Origin: JAPPHY01 sp034423135
GTDB taxonomy: Bacteria; Chloroflexota; Dehalococcoidia; Lucifugimonadales; UBA2985
DNA length: 64,000 nucleotides
Assembly: GCA_034423135.1 (NCBI GenBank)
Contig: DAOUJC010000008.1
Coordinates: 62,001 to 126,000, forward strand
Reading direction: 5' to 3'
A program made the translations under genes and the position numbers. The notes below the pieces were generated by a model. That model was given only the letters and a program-made list of their open reading frames with translations, was not told where the DNA came from and did not search any database. Shown here one piece after another: positions 19,113 through 27,926 of the stretch; the first letter of the stretch is position 1, and every line of letters begins with the position of its first letter.

Positions 19113-21569
19113 CTACGCAGGAGAGGCGACCGGCTCTGCGGCCGCCTCCATCACCTCGAACGTGAGGCCGTCATGACCGGCATCCAGGCGCACAGCGTCT
19201 CCGTCGGCCAGCTCTCCTGCCAGGATCCGGCTAGAGAGCGGGTTCTCCACGTACCGCTGCACGGCTCGGCGCAGCGGCCGCGCGCCGTACACCGGGTCGA
19301 AGCCCTCGCGGGACAGCCACTCCTTCGCCTCGTCCGAGAGCTCTATGCGAATGTTGCGCTCGTCCAGCCTGCGCTGCACCTCAGCCAGCAGCAGGTCTAC
19401 AATCTCCAGAATCTGCACCTTTGTCAGCGGATCGAATATCACGATCTCGTCGATGCGGTTGAGCAGCTCGGGTCGGAAGGTCCGCTTCAGCGCCTCCTCA
19501 ATCGAGGCGCGCATCCTTTCGGTCTGCCGGCCGGCGTCGCCGTCGGCGCGGAACCCCATCATCTGCCTGCCGGCATCGCCAGTACCCAGGTTGCTGGTCA
19601 TGATGACCAGGGTATTGCGGAAGTCCACCGTCCGGCCGTGGCCGTCAGTCAGGCGCCCGTCCTCCAGGATCTGCAGCAGGATGTTGAACACGTCCGGATG
19701 CGCCTTCTCTATCTCGTCGAACAGCACGACTCGGAACGGGTGGCGGCGCACCGACTCCGTGAGCTGCCCGGCGTCGTCGTAGCCGACGTAGCCCGGTGGC
19801 GCGCCCACCAGTCGCGAGACCGTGTGCTTCTCGCCGTACTCCGACATGTCGATGCGTACCATGTCCTCCTCGCGGTCGAAGAGGAACTCGGAGAGGGCGC
19901 GAGCCAGCTCGGTCTTGCCCACGCCCGTTGGCCCCAGGAAGATGAAGCTGCCGATGGGGCGCTTGGGGTCCTTCAGCCCGGCGCGAGAGCGGCGCACCGC
20001 CTCCGATACAACGCGGATCGCGGTATCCTGCCCAATCACGCGCTCGTGGAGGCGCTCCTCCATGTGGACCAGCCGCTCGGACTCGCCCTCCAGCATCCGG
20101 CTGACCGGTATGCCTGTCCACTGCGCGACGAGCCTGCCGACGTCCTCCGCGTCCACGACCATGTCAGCTTTGTGGTCGCGCAGCCACGCTTCATGCTGGG
20201 CGTTGTAGCTATCCTCCAGGCGGCTGCGCTCAGTCCTCAGCTCCGCAGCGCGCTCGTAGTCCGCTCGCTGGGACGCGGCCTGCTCCTCGTCTTGCAGGTG
20301 GCGTATGCGATCCTCCAGCGACTTGAGCTCCCGCGGCTGGCTCTCGGAGTCGATGCGCAGCTTGCTGGCGGCCTCGTCCATGAGGTCGACGGCTTTGTCC
20401 GGCAGGTTGCGGTCGTTGATGTAGCGGTGGCTGAGCTTGACGGCGGCAGCAAGCGCGGAGTCCTCGATCTCCACCTTGTGATGCGCCTCGTATCGCGGAC
20501 GGAGGGCGCGAAGCATCTCTATGGCGGTGTCAACGTCCGGCTCCTCCACCATCACGGGCTGGAAGCGACGCTCCAGCGCGGAGTCCTTCTCGATGTGCTT
20601 GCGGTACTCGTCCATGGTGGTCGCGCCGATGCACTGGAGCTCGCCGCGGGCCAGGGCCGGCTTCAGCAGGTTGCCTGCGTCCATCGCGCCTTCCGCCGCG
20701 CCGGCTCCCACAACCGTGTGAATCTCGTCGATGAACAGTATGACCTCTCGACCGGCCTGTTTCACCTCGTCGATAACGCTCTTGAGCCGCTCCTCAAACT
20801 CGCCCCTGAACTTGCTGCCGGCCACCATGCCGCCCAGGTCGAGCGCCAGAACGCGCCGGTTCTGAAGCGACTCCGGCACGTCCCCGGAAACGATGCGCTG
20901 CGCTAGCCCCTCTGCGATCGCCGTCTTGCCCACGCCCGCCTCGCCGATGATCACGGGGTTGTTCTTGGTCCGGCGCGTGAGCGTCTGCATGACGCGCCGA
21001 ACCTCCGCGTCGCGGCCGATGATGGGGTCCAGCTTTCCGTCGCTCGCAAGCTGCGTCAGGTCAACGCTGAACCGCTCCAGCGAGCGGTACCGGCTCTCGG
21101 CGCGCTGGTCAGTGACGCGGTGACCGCCGCGCACCTCCATCAGTGCCTTGTAGACCTGCTCGCGGCTGATGCCGAAATCCCGGAGCACCGCAGGAGCGTC
21201 GCCGTCCTTCACCTCTGTGACTGCGATGAGTATGTGCTCCGCGCCGACGTACTGGTCCTTGAGCCTCTCAGCCTCTGCCTTGGCGTTGGCGATGAGCATG
21301 CTGGCCCTTGGCGTCGCGTATATCTGGGAGGTCTCGTAGGCTGCGCGGGGCGCACTGTCGAGGGCTTCCTCCACCCGGCGCCGAACGCCGTCCACGGCGA
21401 CGCCCATCTTTCGCAGTACCTCCACAGCCACACCGTCCTCGATCTCCAGCAGCGCGAGCAGGATGTGCTCTACGTCCCACTGCGTGTGGTTGTACCTGCG
21501 CACAATCTCACTCGAAAGGGAGAGAACGTGCTGCCCCTGTTCGGTAAAGTCGTCCGATCTCAGTACCAT
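19113..21569 (-). CDS. Second Clp ATPase (ClpC-like) in the heat-shock operon
   Basis: An 818-residue HSP100 ATPase. Clp-N repeats are at about 5-75 and 85-145, with AAA-1 Walker A GEAGVGKTA near 210. The middle domain is short (QRADYERAAELRTERSRLEDSY near 440), unlike the 120-residue coiled coil of ClpB, and AAA-2 has GPTGVGKTE near 550. A QMMGFRAD segment near 690 resembles the ClpP-docking loop, so it is more ClpC- than ClpB-like. It is the third gene of dnaJ-hspR2-clp, where actinobacteria and others usually have ClpB. GAGGA precedes the ATG. I infer it is a heat-induced unfoldase, possibly ClpP-linked. Confidence 0.92.
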   Translation of the reverse strand: MVLRSDDFTEQGQHVLSLSSEIVRRYNHTQWDVEHILLALLEIEDGVAVEVLRKMGVAVDGVRRRVEEALDSAPRAAYETSQIYATPRASMLIANAKAEAERLKDQYVGAEHILIAVTEVKDGDAPAVLRDFGISREQVYKALMEVRGGHRVTDQRAESRYRSLERFSVDLTQLASDGKLDPIIGRDAEVRRVMQTLTRRTKNNPVIIGEAGVGKTAIAEGLAQRIVSGDVPESLQNRRVLALDLGGMVAGSKFRGEFEERLKSVIDEVKQAGREVILFIDEIHTVVGAGAAEGAMDAGNLLKPALARGELQCIGATTMDEYRKHIEKDSALERRFQPVMVEEPDVDTAIEMLRALRPRYEAHHKVEIEDSALAAAVKLSHRYINDRNLPDKAVDLMDEAASKLRIDSESQPRELKSLEDRIRHLQDEEQAASQRADYERAAELRTERSRLEDSYNAQHEAWLRDHKADMVVDAEDVGRLVAQWTGIPVSRMLEGESERLVHMEERLHERVIGQDTAIRVVSEAVRRSRAGLKDPKRPIGSFIFLGPTGVGKTELARALSEFLFDREEDMVRIDMSEYGEKHTVSRLVGAPPGYVGYDDAGQLTESVRRHPFRVVLFDEIEKAHPDVFNILLQILEDGRLTDGHGRTVDFRNTLVIMTSNLGTGDAGRQMMGFRADGDAGRQTERMRASIEEALKRTFRPELLNRIDEIVIFDPLTKVQILEIVDLLLAEVQRRLDERNIRIELSDEAKEWLSREGFDPVYGARPLRRAVQRYVENPLSSRILAGELADGDAVRLDAGHDGLTFEVMEAAAEPVASPA

Positions 21570-21594
21570 TTCAGTTCCTCCTGACTGGGCCGCC

Positions 21595-21951
21595 TCAGAA
21601 GGGCCCGCGAGCCGGGCGCCTGCCGCTCCTGGCCTGCAACGCCTTCACCTGCTCCGTTAGGCGCAGAATCTCTTGCTCCATATCCGTAATGCGTTCCATC
21701 AAGCGCATGACCACCTGCACGCCCGCCAGGTTGAGGCCCAGGTCTTCAGTCAGGGTCTTGATGCGCCTCAGCTTCTCGATGTCCCTCTGCGAGTAGAGGC
21801 GGATGTTGCCTCGGGAGCGGGCCGGCTCGAGCAGTCCCTCCCGCTCGTAGTATCGAAGCGTCTGCGTGTGCACCTGTATCATGCGAGCGGCCACGCTGAT
21901 CACGTAACAGGGCTCGTCTTCGCTCCAGGGCTGATTTCGTATCGTTACCAT
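21595..21951 (-). CDS. hspR: Second HspR-type MerR-family repressor
   Basis: A 118-residue MerR-fold regulator with YVISVAARMIQVHTQTLRYYE, RSRGNIRLYSQRDIEKL and a C-terminal coiled coil (MERITDMEQEILRLTEQVKAL). It lacks the 60-residue N-terminal extension of the hspR at 9.1 kb and is otherwise alike. The start is the ATG at 21951, four bases after the dnaJ stop; a longer upstream frame overlaps dnaJ and is not used. It is the middle gene of dnaJ-hspR2-clp, the arrangement known for HspR in dnaK operons. It probably represses its own operon and maybe hsp20. Confidence 0.92.
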   Translation of the reverse strand: MVTIRNQPWSEDEPCYVISVAARMIQVHTQTLRYYEREGLLEPARSRGNIRLYSQRDIEKLRRIKTLTEDLGLNLAGVQVVMRLMERITDMEQEILRLTEQVKALQARSGRRPARGPF

Positions 21952-21955
21952 AGCG

Positions 21956-22846
21956 TCACTCTCCCATGGACTGTGCGTCTCTGAGCTGCCGGAAGAGCTC
22001 GCGCTCCTTCTCGGACAGCCTGGTAGGAATGGTGACCTGAACCGTCGCGTACAGGCTGCCATGCGACTGCGGCGATCCCAGGCGGGGCATGCCTTTGCCG
22101 GCCAGCCGGAATGAGCGGCCGTTCTGAGTCTCCGGCGGGATGGTGAGGATGACCGGCTCCGTAAGGGTCGGCACCTTCACCTCACCGCCCAGCACGGCGT
22201 CCAGCAGCGGTACGTCAACTTTTGCGTGGAGGTCCGCGCCTCGTCTCTCGAATCGCGTGTGGGCGGCAACGGACACTACCAGGTTGATCTCGTCGCCTCC
22301 CAGCTCGTCTGGCCGTACCCTGATTCGGGAGCCGCTGTCGGCGCCAGCCGGTATCGTTACCTCCAGGCGGCGGCTGTCACCGTGTGCGCCGGCCGGAAGG
22401 TGTATGACGCGGGTGGTGCCTCTGAATGCCTCCTCCAGCGAGATGCTGACCGGCTGCTCGAAGCGCGTGCGCCGCGGGGGAGCGGTGGCGCTGCGCCCGA
22501 ATCCGCGCCCGCCCAACAGGTCTTCGAAGAAAGAGGCTCCGAAATCGTGGGGTTGACCTCCGCTGAAGTCCCACGTATAGGCCTCTGCCCCATGACCACG
22601 GCGTCGACCGCCCATCTGGTCGGCGTACTTCCAGTTCTCGCCGAACTCATCGTACTTCTTGCGGCTGTCGGCGTTGGACAGCACGCCATAGGCCTCGTTG
22701 ATCTCCTTGAACTTCTGCTCGGAGGCCTTGTCGCCGGAGTTCACGTCCGGGTGGTACTGCCGCGCCAGGCGGCGATACGCCTGACGGATGTCCTTATCCG
22801 TGGCGGACTTGCTTACGCCCAGGGTTTCGTAGTAGCTTGCCGGCAT
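21956..22846 (-). CDS. DnaJ-type co-chaperone without zinc finger (CbpA-like)
   Basis: This is a J-domain co-chaperone for DnaK, 296 residues. The J domain covers 1-70 with the HPD motif in RQYHPDVN near 31-38. A Gly/Phe-rich linker (FGASFFEDLLGGRGFG) and two C-terminal substrate-binding beta domains follow. The four CxxCxGxG zinc repeats of classical DnaJ are absent, which makes it type II, like CbpA. It heads the leftward operon dnaJ-hspR2-clp and has a consensus promoter at 22868-22896. No other dnaJ is in the window, so it may be a main DnaK partner. Confidence 0.95.
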   Translation of the reverse strand: MPASYYETLGVSKSATDKDIRQAYRRLARQYHPDVNSGDKASEQKFKEINEAYGVLSNADSRKKYDEFGENWKYADQMGGRRRGHGAEAYTWDFSGGQPHDFGASFFEDLLGGRGFGRSATAPPRRTRFEQPVSISLEEAFRGTTRVIHLPAGAHGDSRRLEVTIPAGADSGSRIRVRPDELGGDEINLVVSVAAHTRFERRGADLHAKVDVPLLDAVLGGEVKVPTLTEPVILTIPPETQNGRSFRLAGKGMPRLGSPQSHGSLYATVQVTIPTRLSEKERELFRQLRDAQSMGE

Positions 22847-22867
22847 CTCACTTTTCTCCCAAGACTC

Positions 22868-22896
22868 AGTATACTTATGTGACGGCAGCTTGTCAA
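22868..22896 (-). promoter_or_regulatory. Promoter of dnaJ-hspR2-clp
   Basis: On the minus strand, TTGACA (22891-22896) and TATACT (22868-22873) are separated by 17 nt. The predicted start near 22861 is about 15 nt before the dnaJ ATG, giving a very short leader. No full HAIR palindrome was found over this box. Confidence 0.78.
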
Positions 22897-22925
22897 TCTA
22901 TCTTGCAATTCAGCCATCACTATAC

Positions 22926-22954
22926 TTGACAATGCATTATCAACTCTGTATACT
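22926..22954 (+). promoter_or_regulatory. Promoter of hsp20 with TTGA-N10-TCAA palindrome
   Basis: TTGACA (22926-22931) and TATACT (22949-22954) are separated by 17 nt. The -35 forms one arm of an inverted repeat TTGA-N10-TCAA (22926-22943), one base shorter than HAIR spacing. It is back-to-back with the dnaJ promoter, 29 nt apart. Confidence 0.75.
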
Positions 22955-23011
22955 GGCAACGTGAGGATTGGAGGAAAGCACCGGAGGAATACGAACCAAG
23001 GAGGTGAAGAA

Positions 23012-23449
23012 ATGGTGCTGAGACGTTGGGAACCATTCAGGGAGCTGAGAAGCTTGGAGGACACCATCAACCGGATGTGGAGAGGGGCTGGGGGCGACGC
23101 AGCCCATCCGACGGTCGAGGGCTGGAGCGTGCCGCTGGACGTGGTCCGGGAGGACGAGGGCATAACGGTCCACGCGTCGCTGCCGGGAGTCGACCAGGAG
23201 CACATCGACGTGTCCGTGGAGGACAGCATTCTGACCATCGCGGCGGCCACTCACTCGGACATCGAGCACAAGCAGGGCGAGTACCTAGTGAGGGAGCGAC
23301 GCTCCGGCTCGTTCCACAGGTCGCTCCGCCTGCCGGACACGGTGGACACCGACCTGATCAAGCCCGTCTACAAGAACGGCGTGCTGACCATCACGATACC
23401 AAGGGCGGAGTCCAGGAAGGCGCGCAAGCTGCCGGTGGTATCGGAGTAG
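23012..23449 (+). CDS. Small heat-shock protein Hsp20
   Basis: A 145-residue alpha-crystallin-type holdase. The N-terminal arm includes RRWEPFRELRSLEDTINRMW, then the crystallin domain about 43-135 (VPLDVVREDEGITVHASLPGV ... ERRSGSFHRSLRLP ... YKNGVLTITIPRAES). The GVLTITIP segment near 125 is the conserved edge motif, and a short basic tail follows. The ATG at 23012 has an excellent ribosome site (AAGGAGGTGAAGA). It is divergent from dnaJ-hspR2-clp, with its own promoter at 22926 and a terminator at 23500, so it is a single-gene heat-shock unit. Confidence 0.97.
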   Translation: MVLRRWEPFRELRSLEDTINRMWRGAGGDAAHPTVEGWSVPLDVVREDEGITVHASLPGVDQEHIDVSVEDSILTIAAATHSDIEHKQGEYLVRERRSGSFHRSLRLPDTVDTDLIKPVYKNGVLTITIPRAESRKARKLPVVSE

Positions 23450-23499
23450 CCCGCCCGGCGAGCATCGGCGGCACACGGGTTCCGCCGCGCGATTCATGG

Positions 23500-23530
23500 A
23501 GGGACGCCTCTCAGCAGGCGTCCCTCTTTT
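23500..23530 (+). terminator. Terminator of hsp20
   Basis: AGGGACGCCT (23500-23509) pairs perfectly with AGGCGTCCCT (23516-23525) over a 6-nt loop and is followed by CTTTT. It is a typical rho-independent terminator. Confidence 0.88.
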
Positions 23531-23680
23531 GCGTGGCGCAGCGGCTTCGACGTGTTGACAAGCCGCAATCATGGGCATAAAGTGAAACCGCTTACGCTAT
23601 CCCGATATAGTCGGCAGGATAGTTGAGATTTGCGAGGGCCGCAGCAAGGCCCCCTATTCTTTAGTGGTGCGAGGTTTAGC

Positions 23681-24511
23681 ATGTCGCGAACAGCCGTATT
23701 CGTGGACGCGGGTTATCTCTACGCTGCCGGAGCCATCATACTCACCGGGTCGTCGCAGAATCGGGAACGCCTCGACCTCGACCACCATTCCGCCCTCGAG
23801 AGATTGAGAGCCACGTGCGACCACCTGACAGGAGGCGTGCCGATCCTGCGATTCTACTGGTATGACGGATTGCTGAGGGGCAGGCCGTCACCTGAGCAGG
23901 AAGCCGTCGCGAACACCGACAACGTGAAGCTCAGACTTGGCGCCGTGGTAGGCGGGCAGCAGAAGGGCGTCGATTCGCTGATCATCATGGACCTGATCGA
24001 GCTGGCCAGGAACCACGCGATATCGGAGGCGGTGCTGCTCTCGGGCGACGAGGACCTGCGGGTGGGCGTTCAGCTTGCGCAGAGCTTCGGCGTGCGGGTT
24101 CACCTGCTCGGCGTTGAGCCGACCAGGGGCAACCAGTCCTACCTGCTGCTCCAGGAGGCCGACACGACGACAGAGTGGAACAAGGACGTGGTGGAGACGA
24201 TTATGAGCGTGAAGCCGTACGTTGAGACCTACCTGGACTCGCTGACCGGGCCGATCACGCTGAGCCTTGGCGAGGGCGAAGACGAGGTGCTAGACAGGGT
24301 GGCATCTGAGGTTGTTGGATCCATCGGCGAGGACGAGCTTTCGTCGATTGCCGTCGCGCTGGCGCGTGACCCGCGCTGGGTACCGCCGGACTCGGATCGC
24401 CTGCTGCTTCTCCGCAGCTCCGAGACGCTGAGCAGAGAGCTGACGCAGACGGAGAAGCGCTACATCCGCGAGAAGTTCCGCGAGGCCGTGAGCACCACGG
24501 CTGAGCAATAG
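23681..24511 (+). CDS. NYN-domain (PIN-like) protein
   Basis: A 276-residue protein with an N-terminal NYN/LabA-type domain: TAVFVDAGYLYAAGA near residues 4-18 holds the first acidic residue, and DSLIIMDLIELARN near 103 and AVLLSGDEDLRVGVQ near 122 supply the others. This family is predicted to be Mg-dependent RNA nucleases. The C-terminal 110 residues show no recognised domain and are rich in acidic residues. The ATG at 23681 is chosen because it begins at the domain edge (MSRTAVFVDAG). It stands alone between hsp20 and alaS. The substrate is unknown. Confidence 0.82.
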   Translation: MSRTAVFVDAGYLYAAGAIILTGSSQNRERLDLDHHSALERLRATCDHLTGGVPILRFYWYDGLLRGRPSPEQEAVANTDNVKLRLGAVVGGQQKGVDSLIIMDLIELARNHAISEAVLLSGDEDLRVGVQLAQSFGVRVHLLGVEPTRGNQSYLLLQEADTTTEWNKDVVETIMSVKPYVETYLDSLTGPITLSLGEGEDEVLDRVASEVVGSIGEDELSSIAVALARDPRWVPPDSDRLLLLRSSETLSRELTQTEKRYIREKFREAVSTTAEQ

Positions 24512-24590
24512 TCGAGTCAACCCTAGCCGCCGCCCGCGAAGGCGAAGGGACGGGTACGATTGGCTTGGCATTGGGCGGCCCTGCTCGCAA

Positions 24591-24619
24591 TTGACACCCA
24601 CATACCCTTGACCTACAAT
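24591..24619 (+). promoter_or_regulatory. Promoter of alaS
   Basis: TTGACA (24591-24596) and TACAAT (24614-24619) are separated by 17 nt. The predicted start near 24626 gives a leader of about 30 nt; there is no room for a T-box riboswitch. Confidence 0.8.
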
Positions 24620-24657
24620 CCCTGCCGTTCCTGATACCCCCACGCGAGGTGTGAATC

Positions 24658-27498
24658 TTGACCGGCGACGAAATCAGAGAGGCGTTCCTCAGCTTCTTCG
24701 AGGGCAAGGGCCACCTGCGCATCCCAAGCTCGTCTCTGATACCGGCCGGCGACCCGACACTCCTCCTCACCAACGCCGGCATGGTGCAGCTCAAGCCGTA
24801 CTTCACCGGCGAAATGCAGCCGCCCGGCAGACGCCTCACTTCGTCGCAGAAGTGCTTTCGCACGACGGACGTCGGCCAGGTGGGCGACGCCACGCACCTG
24901 ACGTTCTTCGAGATGCTGGGTAACTTCAGCGTCGGCGACTACTTCAAGGAGGACGCGATTCGCTTCGCCTGGGAGTTCGTCACCGAGCGGCTGGGGCTTG
25001 AGCCGGAGCGCATCTGGGCCAGCGTATTCCGCGACGATGACGAGGCCTTTGAGCTGTGGACAACCCGCACGGGAGTCCCTGCCGAGCGCATCCGCCGGTT
25101 CGGGGAGTCGGACAACTTCTGGGGCCCGGCGGGCAGTGAAGGCCCCTGCGGCCCATGCAGCGAGCTCCACTACGACTTCGGAGCGGACAAAGGCTGCCTC
25201 CTGCCGAACTGCGGCCCCAACTGCGAGGACAAGCTGCCCGGCACCGGACAGACCTGCGACAGGTTCGTGGAGCTGTGGAACCTTGTATTCATGCAGTTCT
25301 ATCAGGACGCGGCCGGCGAGCGTACACCCCTGCCTGCGCCCAACATCGACACCGGCATGGGCCTCGAACGGGCGGCTGTCATTCTCCAGGGCAAGAGGTC
25401 GATCTACGAGACGGACCTGTTCCAGCCGCTGGTGAATGGCGCTGCCGACCTGTCCGGCAGGACCTACGGCCGCGATCCCGACGACGACTACGCGCTCCGT
25501 GTTGTGGCAGAGCACGCCCGCAGCGCGGCGTTCCTCATCTGCGACGGCGTGGTGCCCGGCAACGGCGGCCGCAACTACGTGCTGCGCCGCGTCATCCGTC
25601 GGGCCATACGCTACGGCCGCAAGCTCGGGCTGGAGGACGCGTTCCTCGCGCAGGTCGCGGAGGTGGTCATCGACCGGATGGGCGCGGCCTATCCCGACCT
25701 GGTCGAGAGGCGAGAGTTCATCCTGCGGGTGATGAGCCTGGAAGAGGAGCGATTTGGGCAGGCGCTGCGCACGGGCCTGCCGATGCTGGAGGACGGGCTG
25801 GTGCCGTTCCACCTTGGCCTGACCGACGCGACGGCCGGCGTGCAGGATGAGGCTGGACTGCGCGCTGCTGCAGAGGAGCTGGCCGAGCGTGTCGGCGGCA
25901 GCGCCGGATCCGCGCTGACGCAGCAGGTCGTTGTGGCGGTGCTGACAGCCGCTGCCGAGAGTGGAATCTCAGTGGCAGTCGAGGTTGCCAGCCGCAGGGC
26001 GTCCGGCATCGAGGCATTCGTGCTCTACGATACCTACGGCCTGCCGCCGGAGCTAGTGGAGGAGATCGCTCAGGAGCGCGGGCTGGAAGGCATCGACTGG
26101 GAGGGTTTCGAGCGGGAAATGGAGGCGCAACGGGAGCGCGCCGGCGCGTCCGCAGAGCGGTTCGGTGGCGAGTTCGACGCGTTGCGGGTCTACCAAGAGC
26201 TTGGCGTAGGAGAGACTCGCTTCCTGGGATACGAGACCCTCGAGTCGAGATCAGTCATTGTGGGCCTGGTGGTGGACGGCGCACAGGCGGAACGAGTGGA
26301 GGAAGGCCAACAGGTTGAGGTCCTGCTGAGCGAGACGCCGTTCTATGCTGAGCTGGGCGGACAGGTGGGTGACACAGGGACTATCACGGCGGGCGGCTCG
26401 GCCATGCAGGTCGAGGACACGCAAAGCCCAATCGCCGGGCTCACCGTCCACCGGAGCCGCGTGACCTCCGGCGGCTTCGCCCTCGGCGACAGCGTTGACG
26501 CCCGCGTCGACTCGGGACGTCGCGCATCGATAGCCCGTAACCACACGGCAACCCACCTGCTGCACGCCACGCTGCGCCGCGTGCTGGGCTTCCATGTCCG
26601 GCAGCACGGCTCGCTGGTGGCGCCGGACAGGCTTCGATTCGACTTCACCCACGTCAGCCCGCTCACCCGCGAGGAGCTGCTGGAGGTGCAGCGGCTGGCC
26701 AACGAGAAGATTCGAGAGAACGTGCCCGTGGACTGGCACGAGACGACCTACCGAGAGGCGGTCGCAGAGGGCGCGCTGGCCTTCTTCGGCGACCGGTACG
26801 GCGACCGCGTGCGCGTCGTGGAGGTGGCCAACGGCTCGGCCTACAGCGTGGAGGTTTGCGGGGGTACGCACGTGCCGCGCACCGGCGACATCGGCTTCTG
26901 CCACGTGGTGTCGGAGACCGGCATAGGCTCTGGGCTGCGACGCATCGAGGCTGTGACCGGCACCAGCGCCGAGGCGCTCATGCTTCAGCAGGCGGCCGAG
27001 CTTGAGCATGCGGCGAGCCTGATGCAGGCGCCGACAGGCGAGCTTGTGTCTCGCGTTGAGGGTATGCTTTCCGAACTGGATCGGGTCAATCGCCGCGCGG
27101 ATACGCTGGAGCGCGAGCTCCTGCGACGACAGGTCGGAGAGCTGCAGCGCAGCGAGATCGAGGGCGTCGCGGTGGTTTCGGGCGTGCTGAACGTCAGCAA
27201 CGTCGACCTGCTTCGCGAAGCCGGCGACTGGCTGAGGAACGACATCGGCAGCGGCGTCATCATCCTGGGCGCAGTGCTGGAGGGCCGGCCCGCCATGATG
27301 GCGATGGCCACGCGTGACGTCGCTGAGCGCGGCTTCGACGCGGGCGGGCTGGTCCGTGAGGCAGCGAAGGTGATGGGCGGCGGCGGCGGCGGCCGGCCGG
27401 ACCTGGGCCAGGCAGGCGGACGCCACCCGGACAAGCTGCCGGATGCCATTCGCGCTGCGGAGGATGGCGTGCGAGCGTGGCGGGAGGCCCAGCCCTGA
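24658..27498 (+). CDS. alaS: Alanyl-tRNA synthetase
   Basis: AlaRS charges tRNA-Ala and edits mischarged Ser/Gly. The N-terminus is catalytic (SSSLIPAGDPTLLLTNAGM, KCFRTTDV, HLTFFEMLGNFSVGDYFK). The editing domain has HTATHLLHATLR and CGGTHVPRTGDIG, and the C-Ala domain ends GGGGGGRPDLGQAGG. At 946 residues it is about 70 longer than E. coli AlaRS; much of the excess is an Ala/Glu-rich stretch at about 385-445, just before SGIEAFVLYDTYG. The start is TTG with GAGGTG upstream, 32 nt below a predicted transcription start. Its 3' end overlaps ruvX by 22 nt. Confidence 0.98.
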   Translation: MTGDEIREAFLSFFEGKGHLRIPSSSLIPAGDPTLLLTNAGMVQLKPYFTGEMQPPGRRLTSSQKCFRTTDVGQVGDATHLTFFEMLGNFSVGDYFKEDAIRFAWEFVTERLGLEPERIWASVFRDDDEAFELWTTRTGVPAERIRRFGESDNFWGPAGSEGPCGPCSELHYDFGADKGCLLPNCGPNCEDKLPGTGQTCDRFVELWNLVFMQFYQDAAGERTPLPAPNIDTGMGLERAAVILQGKRSIYETDLFQPLVNGAADLSGRTYGRDPDDDYALRVVAEHARSAAFLICDGVVPGNGGRNYVLRRVIRRAIRYGRKLGLEDAFLAQVAEVVIDRMGAAYPDLVERREFILRVMSLEEERFGQALRTGLPMLEDGLVPFHLGLTDATAGVQDEAGLRAAAEELAERVGGSAGSALTQQVVVAVLTAAAESGISVAVEVASRRASGIEAFVLYDTYGLPPELVEEIAQERGLEGIDWEGFEREMEAQRERAGASAERFGGEFDALRVYQELGVGETRFLGYETLESRSVIVGLVVDGAQAERVEEGQQVEVLLSETPFYAELGGQVGDTGTITAGGSAMQVEDTQSPIAGLTVHRSRVTSGGFALGDSVDARVDSGRRASIARNHTATHLLHATLRRVLGFHVRQHGSLVAPDRLRFDFTHVSPLTREELLEVQRLANEKIRENVPVDWHETTYREAVAEGALAFFGDRYGDRVRVVEVANGSAYSVEVCGGTHVPRTGDIGFCHVVSETGIGSGLRRIEAVTGTSAEALMLQQAAELEHAASLMQAPTGELVSRVEGMLSELDRVNRRADTLERELLRRQVGELQRSEIEGVAVVSGVLNVSNVDLLREAGDWLRNDIGSGVIILGAVLEGRPAMMAMATRDVAERGFDAGGLVREAAKVMGGGGGGRPDLGQAGGRHPDKLPDAIRAAEDGVRAWREAQP

Positions 27499-27914
27499 GG
27501 CTTCTCGGGCTGGACGTGGGCGCCAGCCGCATCGGCGCGGCCATCAGCGACCCCACGGGCGCAATCGTCAGCCCGCTTGACGCGATCAAGCGCGCCTCAC
27601 TCGACGACGACTTGGCGGCGATTGCCGACCTCGCGCGAGAGCACGGAGTTGCAGCGATAGTGGTCGGGCTGCCGGTGTCGCTGAGCGGTGGGCTTGGGCC
27701 GCAGGGGCGAGCGGTGCGCGACTTCATCAGGACGCTGTCGGAGTCGTCCGCCGTGCCCGTGCACGCCCAGGACGAGCGGTTCTCCACGGCGGAGGCGGAG
27801 AGGCTGCTCAGGGAAGCAGGACACGCGCCGTCGCGGAACAAGGGCCTGCGGGACTCTGCGTCCGCGTGCGTGATACTTCAGGCGTACCTGGACGCGCGGA
27901 GCAACATGGGATGA
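27477..27914 (+). CDS. ruvX: Holliday junction resolvase-like RuvX (YqgF)
   Basis: A 145-residue RNase H-fold protein involved in pre-16S rRNA processing and suggested as a Holliday junction resolvase. It shows LLGLDVGASRIGAAISD (first Asp) near residue 9, IVVGLPVSLSGGLGPQ near 61, DERFSTAEAERLL near 99 and DSASACVILQAYLD at the C-terminus. It starts at GTG 27477 inside the alaS 3' end, the common alaS-ruvX arrangement. A diverged copy of its last 20 codons lies 0.6 kb downstream at 28532-28594. Confidence 0.95.
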   Translation: MAGGPALRLLGLDVGASRIGAAISDPTGAIVSPLDAIKRASLDDDLAAIADLAREHGVAAIVVGLPVSLSGGLGPQGRAVRDFIRTLSESSAVPVHAQDERFSTAEAERLLREAGHAPSRNKGLRDSASACVILQAYLDARSNMG

Positions 27915-27926
27915 GGGAGTGGTCTG

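Noticed and set aside
18918..20906. 662-codon open frame antisense to the second Clp ATPase
   Set aside because: Same reason; it mirrors conserved ATPase codons and begins in the DedA-family gene.
22868..22925. Full HAIR operator over the dnaJ promoter
   Set aside because: Only loose TTG/CAA symmetry is seen at 22890-22908; arms do not match CTTGA/TCAAG with 7-nt spacing.
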